Notes under the pieces: generated by a model
The model's input: only the letters and a program-made list of their open reading frames with translations
Databases searched by the model: none
What the model was told of the DNA's origin: nothing
Made by a program: the position numbers and the translations under genes
Shown here: piece by piece, positions 28,301-36,489 of the stretch
Layout of the letters: each line of letters opens with the position of its first letter
How positions within the stretch are numbered: position 1 is the first letter of the stretch
Source: Slackia equolifaciens
Lineage (GTDB): Bacteria; Actinomycetota; Coriobacteriia; Coriobacteriales; Eggerthellaceae
Assembly: GCF_003725995.1 (NCBI RefSeq)
Contig: NZ_QIBX01000008.1
Span: 45,975 to 109,974 of the forward strand
Length of the DNA: 64,000 bases
Direction of reading: 5' to 3'

Positions 28301-29813
28301 GCTTCACCCTCTTCCTGGGAACGAACGATGCCACGATAGACGTAAGCAACGCGATGAGGGTGACGAACTCAAGACGGCCCGCCCACATATCAAAAATGTA
28401 GAGCACTTTAAGCACCTCGGGCATGCCGGGCTGAATGATACCCGCCGACATGCCGATGTTGAACGTCATGGACGCCGCCTCGAAGAGCGAGGTGGATGCG
28501 TTGTAGCCATAGGCGAGCGTAACGATGGTGGTGATGAGAAACGCCAGGCCGTACAGCAAAAGCACAGCGAGGTTGGCCCGCACGAGCCCCGCATCGATCC
28601 GGCGCTTGCCGATGTGGTAGTACGTGACCGCCTGGCGCGCCGAAGAAGGAGCAACCAAATCTTTCACGTAGGCAATGGTCTCCTTGGCCAAAATACCGAC
28701 GCGCATCATCTTGATGCCGCCGGTGGTGGAGCCGGACGAGCCGCCCACGGCCATGCAGAACACCAGCACCAGCAACGCGCCGCTCGAAACCACCGTGGTG
28801 AGCTGGTTGGTGGTGATGGTTTGGAACCCCGTCGAAGAAAACGCCGCGACCACGGTGAACACCGCCCGCCTCAAAAGCGTGGGCAGGTCGTCATAGACGC
28901 CCGACGCGCACAGCGCCGCCACGAATGTGCCGGTGATGATCGTGAGCCACACCGCAAGGGTACGAATCTCGATGTCGCGGAAGAAGTGCTCGATGCGTCC
29001 GCGCCACACCTCGCTGTGCAGCGTGAAGTTGATGGACCCCATAACGATGAGGATCATGATCACCACTTCGAGAAGCCCGCAGTGATAGTAGAGGATGCCC
29101 GTGCTCATGGCCGTCATGCCGCCCGTGTTAAACGACGCCACGGCAAGCCAGAGTCCGTTGAAGAACGCACGTACCGGCTCCATGCCGAGCGCGAGGCAGA
29201 TCCCCACAAGAATCACGGTGCCCAAAATGATGAATGCGGCGGAGAAACGCACGATGAAGCGCGTGGTTTGCATGATGTTGGGAATCACGTGCTCGCTGCG
29301 GCCCTCCGAGGAGTACAGTGACGAATCCACCGCACGGCCGAACAGCCCCAGAGACAGCGCGATCACAACGACTCCCTGGCCGCCAATGCATTGCATGGTG
29401 AAACGCCACATGTTGTCTGCCGTGGACATGTGGTCGAGGTCTTTCACGAGCGATGCGCCCGTCGTGGTCCATGCGCTCATCGCCTCGAACACCGCGTCGA
29501 GGTAGGAGCCGTAATGCCCCGAAAGGGCCAAGGGAACGGCGCCCACCAAGGCCAAGACAAGCCACGCAAGCGAGGTCACGGCGAGCGCCTGCTTGGTGGT
29601 CAGACGGCGCGGATTGAGCACGCTCAGACGAAGAAGCGACCCCACCGTGAGCGAGATGCCCAGGGCGAACAAATAGCGAGACACGGCAGCCCATTCGCCC
29701 AGGGCGGCAGCAGTCACCAGAGGAACGCACAACGCGATAGCCAGGAACAGGACTAGCACGCCCAAGTAGTGGCAAACTACGAGAAAATCACCGAATGAGA
29801 ACTTCTGCCACAC
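28290..29813 (-). CDS. trkH: TrkH-family potassium uptake channel subunit
   Basis: This 507-aa K+ transporter subunit has four repeated pore-loop units; segments such as SAWTTTGAS, SFNTGGMTA, AFSSTGFQT and GGSSGSTTGGIK carry the selectivity-filter-like glycines. It normally works with the cytoplasmic gating protein TrkA/KtrA, which is not encoded in this window. The start is GTG 29813, four nt after the stop of a possible tiny membrane-peptide frame. Its end overlaps the next gene by 11 nt. Confidence 0.93.
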   Translation of the reverse strand: MWQKFSFGDFLVVCHYLGVLVLFLAIALCVPLVTAAALGEWAAVSRYLFALGISLTVGSLLRLSVLNPRRLTTKQALAVTSLAWLVLALVGAVPLALSGHYGSYLDAVFEAMSAWTTTGASLVKDLDHMSTADNMWRFTMQCIGGQGVVVIALSLGLFGRAVDSSLYSSEGRSEHVIPNIMQTTRFIVRFSAAFIILGTVILVGICLALGMEPVRAFFNGLWLAVASFNTGGMTAMSTGILYYHCGLLEVVIMILIVMGSINFTLHSEVWRGRIEHFFRDIEIRTLAVWLTIITGTFVAALCASGVYDDLPTLLRRAVFTVVAAFSSTGFQTITTNQLTTVVSSGALLVLVFCMAVGGSSGSTTGGIKMMRVGILAKETIAYVKDLVAPSSARQAVTYYHIGKRRIDAGLVRANLAVLLLYGLAFLITTIVTLAYGYNASTSLFEAASMTFNIGMSAGIIQPGMPEVLKVLYIFDMWAGRLEFVTLIALLTSIVASFVPRKRVKHER

Positions 29814-29817
29814 GCTG

Positions 29818-29931
29818 CTACCCCATCACGACTTTCGTGACGATGACCACCAATCCCAGCCACAGCAGAAACACGACCGTAGACAGCATGACGGTGAGCA
29901 TGGCCGCCAAAGGGGTCACACCCGTCTTCAC
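29818..29931 (-). CDS. Possible small single-helix membrane protein upstream of trkH
   Basis: This short frame (about 37 aa from GTG 29931) consists almost entirely of one hydrophobic helix (AAMLTVMLSTVVFLLWLGLV) with basic flanks, and it stops 4 nt before the trkH GTG. Tight spacing suggests translational coupling. The true start is uncertain, no good ribosome site was seen, and the reading frame extends further upstream without an ATG. It could be a small Trk-associated subunit or chance. Confidence 0.35.
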   Translation of the reverse strand: MKTGVTPLAAMLTVMLSTVVFLLWLGLVVIVTKVVMG

Positions 29932-30216
29932 CCGGTCTTTTCTGCGCGTGATAATCGCTGCCTCGCTTTCGGTCTTGGTTGGCCTTGCGCGTCGCCGAGG
30001 AATGCGCGGCGCGCCCGTAATGGCCTATGGTAGCAGATACGCAGGAAAGCCGCATTCTAGTGCGCAAACAGTCACCGCGCCTGCACAGATAGATGGCGAA
30101 AGGCGGCGAATGCCGCCGCGACGCACGCAACGCCCCGCACAATCGCCCGTATGACCGCCTTGCCATTGCACGGCGTTTGCTTCCCTGACCACACTCGAGG
30201 CCCGAGACGCGCAATG

Positions 30217-31074
30217 CTACAGATCTATGTCGAGCGACACCGGGCAATGATCGCTTCCCATGATGTCGGCGTGGATGGATGCATCCCGCACGGCATCGCG
30301 CAGCGCATCGCTCACCAAGAAATAGTCGATGCGCCATCCTGCGTTGTTCTTGCGCGCGTTGAAGCGATAGCTCCACCAGGAGTAAGCACCCGTCTCATCG
30401 GGATGCAGCATGCGGAACGTGTCGGCGAAACCGGCGTCCAAAAGTTCGGTAAACTTGCCGCGCTCCTCGTCGGAGAAGCCCGCATTGCCGCGGTTCGGAC
30501 CAGGATTCTTCAGGTCTATCTCATTGTGGGCCACATTGAAGTCGCCGCAGGTGATGACCGGTTTGGGGGACGCAGTTGCACCAGGCGCGATGCGCGGCAG
30601 CTCCGACATGGCCACATGCCCCTCGCCCGCCGCGGGCTCCTGAACGGGAACGCCCGCAGGCAGCACGCCCGCCTCAAGGTTCTTGAGGAAGGAGCGGAAG
30701 GCGTCGTCCCACGCCATGCGATGGTCGATGCGCGCAAGCTCATTTTGAGCGTTGGGGGTGTACACGTCCACGAACCAAAACTTGGGAAACTCAAGCGCCA
30801 CGATGCGCCCCTCGTCGTCGAGCTCGGGCACGCCCAAGCCATGCAGCGCGCGCAGCGGCGCCTCTCTCGTGAACACCGCCGTGCCGGAATAGCCTTTTCG
30901 CTCCGCATAGCTCCAGAATTGGTAGCGCCCATCGAGGCTCATCTCGATCTGCCCCTCTTGGAGCTTGGTCTCTTGCAGGGCGATAATATCGGCATCGAGC
31001 GCCGCTACGGAGTCCTCGAACCCCTTTTTCGCCACAGCGCGCAATCCGTTCACGTTCCACGATACCAGTCGCAT
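30217..31074 (-). CDS. xth: Exodeoxyribonuclease III / AP endonuclease
   Basis: This 285-aa DNA-repair enzyme of the exonuclease-phosphatase fold has SWNVNGLRA at the start, LQETKL (metal-binding Glu), NPGPNRGNAGFSDEER, CGDFNVAH and the C-terminal GSDHCPV with the catalytic Asp-His. It cuts at abasic sites and degrades 3' ends. An insertion of about 30 residues (around 150-180, Pro/Ala/Gly-rich) separates conserved blocks and is not typical of shorter homologues. It is a stand-alone gene. Confidence 0.93.
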   Translation of the reverse strand: MRLVSWNVNGLRAVAKKGFEDSVAALDADIIALQETKLQEGQIEMSLDGRYQFWSYAERKGYSGTAVFTREAPLRALHGLGVPELDDEGRIVALEFPKFWFVDVYTPNAQNELARIDHRMAWDDAFRSFLKNLEAGVLPAGVPVQEPAAGEGHVAMSELPRIAPGATASPKPVITCGDFNVAHNEIDLKNPGPNRGNAGFSDEERGKFTELLDAGFADTFRMLHPDETGAYSWWSYRFNARKNNAGWRIDYFLVSDALRDAVRDASIHADIMGSDHCPVSLDIDL

Positions 31075-31437
31075 GAGTTTCCTTTACTACGTGTTCATCC
31101 GGTCGTTTTACACAGCTTACCAAACCCCGCAGCAGCGCAACACAAAAGCCACAATACGGTGCTTGACGCTATAAGCCAAACATCACTTTGCCTAATTAAA
31201 CTATGGCAAAGGCGCAGCCCGGTTTTGTCTCCATCCTGCAAGCATTCATCGACGCGCATCAGGATGACTCAAAGCTTTCCCTCGTGCTGTGCGGGGAAAC
31301 GACCCCGCAGCAAAAAGCAACGCCGAAATAGACATTGTGGACCTGGACGACACGAAGACCGTCCTGATGGGCGAGGCAAATGGCGCAACAAATAAGGCAA
31401 CGAGGCTTGCCGACGTGCCCTGCTCGCCTTGCCTGCG
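31075..31437. other. Intergenic region holding a gene fragment
   Basis: About 360 bases between convergent-free neighbours, containing only the broken ATPase fragment described separately. No promoter was assigned. Confidence 0.4.
31203..31380 (+). pseudogene. Fragment of an archaeal-type (DUF234-associated) AAA ATPase gene
   Basis: From ATG 31203 the frame reads MAKAQPGFVSILQAFIDAHQ followed by DDSKLSLVLCG, then stops. In a second frame, AEIDIVDLDDTKTV follows shortly. These two pieces match consecutive parts of the Walker B/sensor region of AAA ATPases with a DUF234 tail (FLQHFID...LVLCGSS... RTAEIDI...). Walker A and the C-terminal region are missing. It is a degraded remnant. Confidence 0.5.
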
Positions 31438-32421
31438 CTATTTGCGCTTGAACACCTTCATGATCTTGTCATGGAAGAGGATGGCCACGATGGCGATGAC
31501 GGCGCAGGCGGCGAACAAGGCGATGCTCTGCACCCAGTTGCCCTGCATAAGACCGTTGGCCGCCATAGTGGACATGACCACGCCGGGAATACGTCCGATA
31601 TTGGACAGCAGCACGAAATCGCGCATGCGCATGCCGGTAAGCGGCACCAGATAGGTGAACACATCCTTGGGGAGCCCGGGAATCAGGAACAGCACGAACA
31701 CCATCACGTCAAGCTTGTCGCTCTCGTCGAAATCGCGCAGCTTGCTCATCCATTTCTCAGGAATCATGGCCTGTACGAAGGGAGCGCCCAGCTTGCTCAC
31801 CACGAAGTAGATGAACGCGCTTGAAATCACGCAACCTGCCAGCACGATGGCCGCGCCGCCCCATGTGCCATACATCATGCCGGCAGCAACCTGGACCACC
31901 TCGCCGGGGATGAACGCCACCACAATCTGCAGAAACTGGAAGCCAAGCAAGATGAGTACGCCCGCAGGACCGGCGTTGCGCACCTGCTCCGTCACGCGCT
32001 CGAGGCCGCCTGGCGCGGTGAGTTCCATCACCACAGGCCAAATGAGGATGCACACCACGATCATCAGCACGAAAAAGGCGCCCAATCCGGCAAGCTTGAA
32101 CACATCGGCCTTGGTCAGACGCGCCCAGCGCGGCTTGGTTGACACAGGCTGGTCAAGACGCTCTTCCAACTCTTCGCGCCTTTCATGAAGCTCCTCGCGC
32201 TTCACGTGCAAATCCTCGCGCAGCTCGGCTCCCTTGAGACGCAGCCTGCCTGTGCTGCTTGCAGATGCCTCGGCAGCCCTTTGCGGCGCCCTTTCGGCGG
32301 ACATGCCCGACGAAGGGGCGCTGGCGTCCATTCGCTGCGCCGATGCGGACGATGTCGTCGGATGAGGGGCATTGGAAACTTGGCCGCCGGAATTGACTGT
32401 GTTGGGTTGCGCGTTATTCAT
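31438..32421 (-). CDS. VTT/DedA-type (TVP38/TMEM64) membrane protein
   Basis: This 327-aa protein has a disordered Ser/Ala/Pro-rich N-terminus (1-60) and a charged segment with LREDLHVKREELHERREELEERL that looks helical. The membrane domain from about residue 108 has the VTT-family signatures FIPGEVVQVAAGMMYG and LFLIPGLPKDVFTYLVPL. Such proteins are putative lipid scramblases or envelope-stress factors. It is transcribed alone on the minus strand. No partner gene is obvious. Confidence 0.85.
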   Translation of the reverse strand: MNNAQPNTVNSGGQVSNAPHPTTSSASAQRMDASAPSSGMSAERAPQRAAEASASSTGRLRLKGAELREDLHVKREELHERREELEERLDQPVSTKPRWARLTKADVFKLAGLGAFFVLMIVVCILIWPVVMELTAPGGLERVTEQVRNAGPAGVLILLGFQFLQIVVAFIPGEVVQVAAGMMYGTWGGAAIVLAGCVISSAFIYFVVSKLGAPFVQAMIPEKWMSKLRDFDESDKLDVMVFVLFLIPGLPKDVFTYLVPLTGMRMRDFVLLSNIGRIPGVVMSTMAANGLMQGNWVQSIALFAACAVIAIVAILFHDKIMKVFKRK

Positions 32422-32647
32422 GGCCCGCCTTCTTGCTTTGGTTTCAGACGCGCACCATTATGCCGTCGCACGCGTCAAAGGCGAGCCAGACGGCATAACT
32501 TTCATCAAGCTGTTGCGTTTCGTTGATACCCCGTTGACTTTTCGCAACCCTGGGGGTCAAGAGAAAGCGTCCGCCCGCGCATACACGCAGGCGGACGCTT
32601 GGTCGCACAGATGCAAAAGAATTGGCAGGACAAGTGACGGGCGGGCG

Positions 32648-33883
32648 CTATTCGCCCTTGCTGGCCTTGTCGAATTCTTCCTTGAACGCGGCGAACATGC
32701 CGGTAACCGAAGAGGAGGATTTCTTGGAGGCCGCCTTCTTGGCCGACGGCTTCGAAGCGCGCTTGGCGGGCGTCTCGTCTTCGTCCTCATCGTAGTCGTC
32801 ATCGTCATCGGAAGAGTCCTTGGCGTCGGCCTTGCTGGCCTTATCGAACTCCTCCTTGAAGGCGGCGAACATGCCGCCCACCGTGGATTCGGCAGGCTCG
32901 TCCTCGGCCTCTTTGGCACGCTTTACCTCGTCGCGACCGCTGGCCTTATCGAATTCTTCCTTGAACGAAGAGAACATGTTCGACATCTCGGTATCGCCGG
33001 CAGCGGGCTCAGGAGCGCAAGGGGCATCGGATTCAGCCGCTTCGGCGTCGTCCGCCACGGCGAGGTCAGTTTCGTCCTCGCCGTTTTTGGCCTTGTCGAA
33101 TTCCTCTTTGAATGCGCCGAACATGCCTTTGGTGGCAGCCACCTGTTTGCCTACGGCGTAGGCACCGTCGTTGATGGCCTCCCCCGCGGCGTGCGTGGCT
33201 TCTTGAACCTTGGGCTTATACTCGGCGACCTTCTCTTTTACGCGCGCAGTCGCCTTGGCCGTGAACTCGCCCGCGGCCTCCGCCCAGCCGCCCTCGGGCT
33301 GCAAGGCCCACACGTCGTCGGACACGAGGATGGCGCCCATGAACTCTTCGCCCGTCGTTTCTTCGCGCGAATCGTTGCGCACGGCGAGCTGCGCGCCCAT
33401 GCCGCGTTTGAAGCCCAGGATATATTCCGCGGGAACGGTGAGCGTGCCCAGCAGATATTTCGCGGTCACGCCGTTGGACGCCACCACCTCGCGCACCTCG
33501 CCCGTAGCGAGCGAGAACGTGATGGTGCCCACGTATCCCACCGCCGTGCCATCGGCGGTCATGAGGGGCATGCCCTCCCACAGCACGCACTCATCCCAAT
33601 TCACGCCCATCCTGCGGCATGCGGCAGGACCTGTGGTCTCGGCGTTCTCCTTGATAAGAACGTGCCCATCTACCAGGTCAAAGCTATCGATCGCCAAAAA
33701 AAGATCCTTGCGGCGGAACATCCACAGGAAATCGGGGCGCTTGATGATAAAACCGATGCAGCGCTTTTCAGACGGATGGAACACGCACGATTTCACGCGG
33801 CCGATGCTGCGTGTCCCGCGCTTTCCGCCGAACACGCGCAGCTTGTGCATATCGTTGCTGGTGGTGAGTTTCTTCTTAGCCAT
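32648..33883 (-). CDS. PRC-barrel-like protein with four FKEEFDKA repeats
   Basis: This 411-aa cytoplasmic protein has an N-terminal PRC-barrel-like domain (residues about 12-75: VFGGKRGTRSIGRVKSCVF...FLAIDSFDLVDGHVLI) and probably a second related region (about 100-165). A helical stretch of about 50 residues follows. The C-terminal part has four copies of MFxxFKEEFDKA at 253-266, 303-315, 338-351 and 396-409. They are separated by acidic or Lys/Ala/Ser-rich disordered linkers, and the last copy is essentially the C-terminus. The repeats look like short amphipathic helices that could bind a partner or a membrane. The gene follows the YtxH gene with a 74-nt gap on the same strand. Function is unknown. 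Confidence 0.75.
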   Translation of the reverse strand: MAKKKLTTSNDMHKLRVFGGKRGTRSIGRVKSCVFHPSEKRCIGFIIKRPDFLWMFRRKDLFLAIDSFDLVDGHVLIKENAETTGPAACRRMGVNWDECVLWEGMPLMTADGTAVGYVGTITFSLATGEVREVVASNGVTAKYLLGTLTVPAEYILGFKRGMGAQLAVRNDSREETTGEEFMGAILVSDDVWALQPEGGWAEAAGEFTAKATARVKEKVAEYKPKVQEATHAAGEAINDGAYAVGKQVAATKGMFGAFKEEFDKAKNGEDETDLAVADDAEAAESDAPCAPEPAAGDTEMSNMFSSFKEEFDKASGRDEVKRAKEAEDEPAESTVGGMFAAFKEEFDKASKADAKDSSDDDDDYDEDEDETPAKRASKPSAKKAASKKSSSSVTGMFAAFKEEFDKASKGE

Positions 33884-33957
33884 GGGGCTTCCTTCTTCGC
33901 GAAGAGGGCCGGCATGACGCCGGCCCCGGTCGTGGATCGTTCGCTTGCTGCCGCGAG

Positions 33958-34638
33958 TTATTCGGCGTCCTTCTTTTCCTCGACGGGCTGCTCTGCGGGC
34001 TCGGCGGGAGCGGCGGCCTCCGCGATCTGCTCGGGCTCGGCAACGTCGGCGGCAGCGCCCTCGGCGGCAATCGGCGCCTTTTCGGCAACCGCAGCGTGGG
34101 CGGCCTCGGCGTTCTTGGTCACCTGAGCGGCGATGCGCTCGCGAGCCGCATCGATCTTGGCGCGCAGCTCATCGTTTTTCTCGGCGAAGATGGGACGCAC
34201 CGTATCTGCGGTCTCCTGCATGCGCTGGGCCGCGGCGGCAGCGCCGGTCTTGGCGTCGGCATATGCCTGCTTGGCTCCCGCAGCAGCGGCCTCATAGGCC
34301 TGCTTGGCGCCGGCGGATGCAGACTCATACGCCTGCTTGCCCATGGCGGCGGCGCGGGCACCGGCGGCCTGGCTTGCAGCGGTCACGTTGGTGTACACGG
34401 TCTGACCGAATTCCTGAGCCTGACCATAGGCGCGCTGCCCCTGAGCCACGGCGGTCGCGTAAGCCTCCTGGCCGCGCACGGCAACCTGGCCGCCAAGATC
34501 TTGAGCCTGACCCCACGCCTCGTTGGCACGCTCGGCCACCATGGCGCGCGTCTCAACGCCGGGACGAGGAGCGTACAGAAGGGCGACAGCAGCGCCGATC
34601 ACGCCGCCTGCGAGAAAGATGCCGAGTTTGTTGGCCAT
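33958..34638 (-). CDS. YtxH-domain protein
   Basis: This 226-aa protein begins with a hydrophobic N-terminal segment (KLGIFLAGGVIGAAVALLYAP), then the YtxH-type PRPGVETRAMV motif, followed by a long helical region built from Ala/Gly/Tyr/Gln repeats (AYESASAGAKQAYEAAAAG) and an acidic Pro/Glu tail. It is probably membrane-anchored with an extended coil. YtxH proteins are linked to general stress in other bacteria, but the role is unknown here. The start has AGGAGG upstream. The PRC-barrel gene lies downstream in the same probable operon. Confidence 0.75.
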   Translation of the reverse strand: MANKLGIFLAGGVIGAAVALLYAPRPGVETRAMVAERANEAWGQAQDLGGQVAVRGQEAYATAVAQGQRAYGQAQEFGQTVYTNVTAASQAAGARAAAMGKQAYESASAGAKQAYEAAAAGAKQAYADAKTGAAAAAQRMQETADTVRPIFAEKNDELRAKIDAARERIAAQVTKNAEAAHAAVAEKAPIAAEGAAADVAEPEQIAEAAAPAEPAEQPVEEKKDAE

Positions 34639-34852
34639 GGTGATCCTCCTTATTCCGCAGCCGCCAAGGCGCATGCCGTGCGGCCGCATTGGTTCCATAA
34701 CGCCATTATAGGAGAAAACGACCCGCTGCGCCGCTCCGTTGCCCATCTGGCAACCGATAGGCACACTATTGCGCGATTTTGCCCTCGCAAAAGGCAGAAT
34801 CGTCAGACCCGCCGCGCCGTCTGTTCCCACGGGGCGGTCCCCCGCATGCCCC

Positions 34853-35311
34853 TCAAGGCCGCTGCGCCAATCGCCCTGACGGGTCCCCTGCATCCATCAG
34901 GGAAACCGCCTCATTGAGGTCGCGCGCCGCATCGCGCAATGCCGCAAGGGCCACGAGATCGTCGGCATAGCTGAGCTCGATGCGCGCAATGCGCCGCACG
35001 CGGCTTTCCCACTGGGTTTTTCCCACATAGGTGGCGCCTGTTGCGAAGCGCTCGCCCTCCATGCGCACCTGGTTCTCGATCGCCATGTGCTCAAGCAGGT
35101 GCGGAAGCGACGTGTCGCCCGCCACCGCCGCAAACGTATCGCCTCGCTCGTTCACACAAGCGTGCTCAAGAAGATGGGGATACGCAGGCGCAAGCATCGC
35201 AATGAGCGAAGGAGTCGTGCGAGCGTGACGCTCCTCTGCCACCTCGACTCGAGCAACGATGCGATCGGGTTTCACCGTGATATGGGAGATGCGGAGGGCG
35301 GAATCGGTCAC
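34853..35311 (-). CDS. Stand-alone cyanophycin synthetase N-domain-like protein
   Basis: This 152-aa protein contains the pattern HLLEHMAIENQVRMEG (about residues 70-85), then YVGKTQWES and RIARIELSYADDLVALAALRDA. These resemble the N-terminal domain of cyanophycin synthetases (HLxEHxAxExQ...YxVxVxY). The ATP-grasp and Mur-ligase domains of that enzyme are absent here. It therefore cannot make cyanophycin alone; it may be a repurposed domain or a subunit. The start is GTG 35311, overlapping the previous stop as GTGA. It is the last gene of a serS-led cluster. Recognition is by motif only. Confidence 0.55.
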   Translation of the reverse strand: MTDSALRISHITVKPDRIVARVEVAEERHARTTPSLIAMLAPAYPHLLEHACVNERGDTFAAVAGDTSLPHLLEHMAIENQVRMEGERFATGATYVGKTQWESRVRRIARIELSYADDLVALAALRDAARDLNEAVSLMDAGDPSGRLAQRP

Positions 35312-36456
35312 GCCTGCTCCCCGTCGCCCGATTCCTCACCGCCCGATGACGCATCGGACGATCCGTCGCCGGCGCTCTCGCCGTTCTCGGCATCGGCGTC
35401 CGCATCGCTGCCGGATGCGCCTTCATCCCCCGACGCGCTTTCGCCATCAGCCGTCGCGCCCTCCGATTGCGTCTGGTCGACAAGCTGCGGCGTGGCCTGC
35501 GTATCGTTGGAGACCTTGACCAGCACGGTGGTGGTCGCCGCATCCCCCTCGCCCTCGACGATGGTCAAAGTCGAGCGGTCGCTCGAGAACGAATAGGTGC
35601 CCGAGCCCGTCAAGTCGGAGAAATGGAACGTAAGGCGCTTTGCGCCCGTATCGATCTCATAGGAATACTCCAGATCGGGCATGCGGATGTTCGAGCCGTC
35701 GATCACGACGGTCATCGTATTGTCTTGAGTGCGCCACTCCCCCTGAATATCGGCCGCATCGTCGTAGCGGAAAAACGCGTTCCACACGAAAAACGCGCCC
35801 AAAGCCACTGCCACGACCGCTGCTATGCCAACGATGCCGAGCACGACCCTCTTGGCGCCGCCCTTGCCTGGCGCGCCGTTTTTGTCTCTGCCCGCATCCT
35901 TGGAGCGCGGTGCGCGCCCCGATGCGCTTCGGGGGCGTTCTTGGCCTTCCGACTGGGAGCGACCCTTCGCCTCCGCGCGCGTTCGCAGACGACGGGATTG
36001 CGCCTTGGCAGGCTGCGACGAGCCTCGCATTCCGCGAGATGCCGACGCGCGCATCGGCGCTCCTCCCGACGTCGAACGTCCATCGCCCAGGTCAAAAAAG
36101 TCGGCCGGGCCGTTTTCTGCGAAAGATGCGTCTCCTCCGTCCGTCGACCCAACGCCGGTCGGCGGCACGGCCGCTCCGCCTGAGGCGGCAACGCTACTCG
36201 GCATGGCCGCGCCACCCGATCGCATCGCCGCGCCACCTACCCCGAACGAAGCAGCATCCCCCGCAAAGGGAATACGCGCCTCGGGAGGATTGGGCACAGA
36301 GGGGACCTCGGGGAACAAGGCCGCATGCGGAGTTTGCGATGCGGCCGCGGAGGCATCCTGCTCGTTCGGCGCATCGGCGCGGGCGATGTCCTGCCTCGAC
36401 GTGGGGCGAGCGGTCTTTTTGTTTCTAACCGAGGGGCGTTTCTTGGGCGTTGCCAT
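35308..36456 (-). CDS. Membrane-anchored protein with a lipocalin-like C-terminal domain (function unknown)
   Basis: This 382-aa protein has residues 1-205 low in complexity (Ser/Arg/Pro/Ala, strongly basic near the membrane). One transmembrane segment (VVLGIVGIAAVVAVALGAFFVWN, in two parts, about 206-228) follows. An external beta-rich region begins ADIQGEWRTQDNTMTVVID and resembles DUF5640/lipocalin-like domains (about 235-320). The acidic Ser/Gly/Asp tail runs to the end. It looks like a type II membrane protein with an exposed small domain. The end overlaps the next gene by 4 nt, and it starts 33 nt after the stop of the preceding gene. Confidence 0.65.
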   Translation of the reverse strand: MATPKKRPSVRNKKTARPTSRQDIARADAPNEQDASAAASQTPHAALFPEVPSVPNPPEARIPFAGDAASFGVGGAAMRSGGAAMPSSVAASGGAAVPPTGVGSTDGGDASFAENGPADFFDLGDGRSTSGGAPMRASASRGMRGSSQPAKAQSRRLRTRAEAKGRSQSEGQERPRSASGRAPRSKDAGRDKNGAPGKGGAKRVVLGIVGIAAVVAVALGAFFVWNAFFRYDDAADIQGEWRTQDNTMTVVIDGSNIRMPDLEYSYEIDTGAKRLTFHFSDLTGSGTYSFSSDRSTLTIVEGEGDAATTTVLVKVSNDTQATPQLVDQTQSEGATADGESASGDEGASGSDADADAENGESAGDGSSDASSGGEESGDGEQA

Positions 36457-36489
36457 GACGTTCGATGTTCCTTCGTGCCGGGTGCGGGG

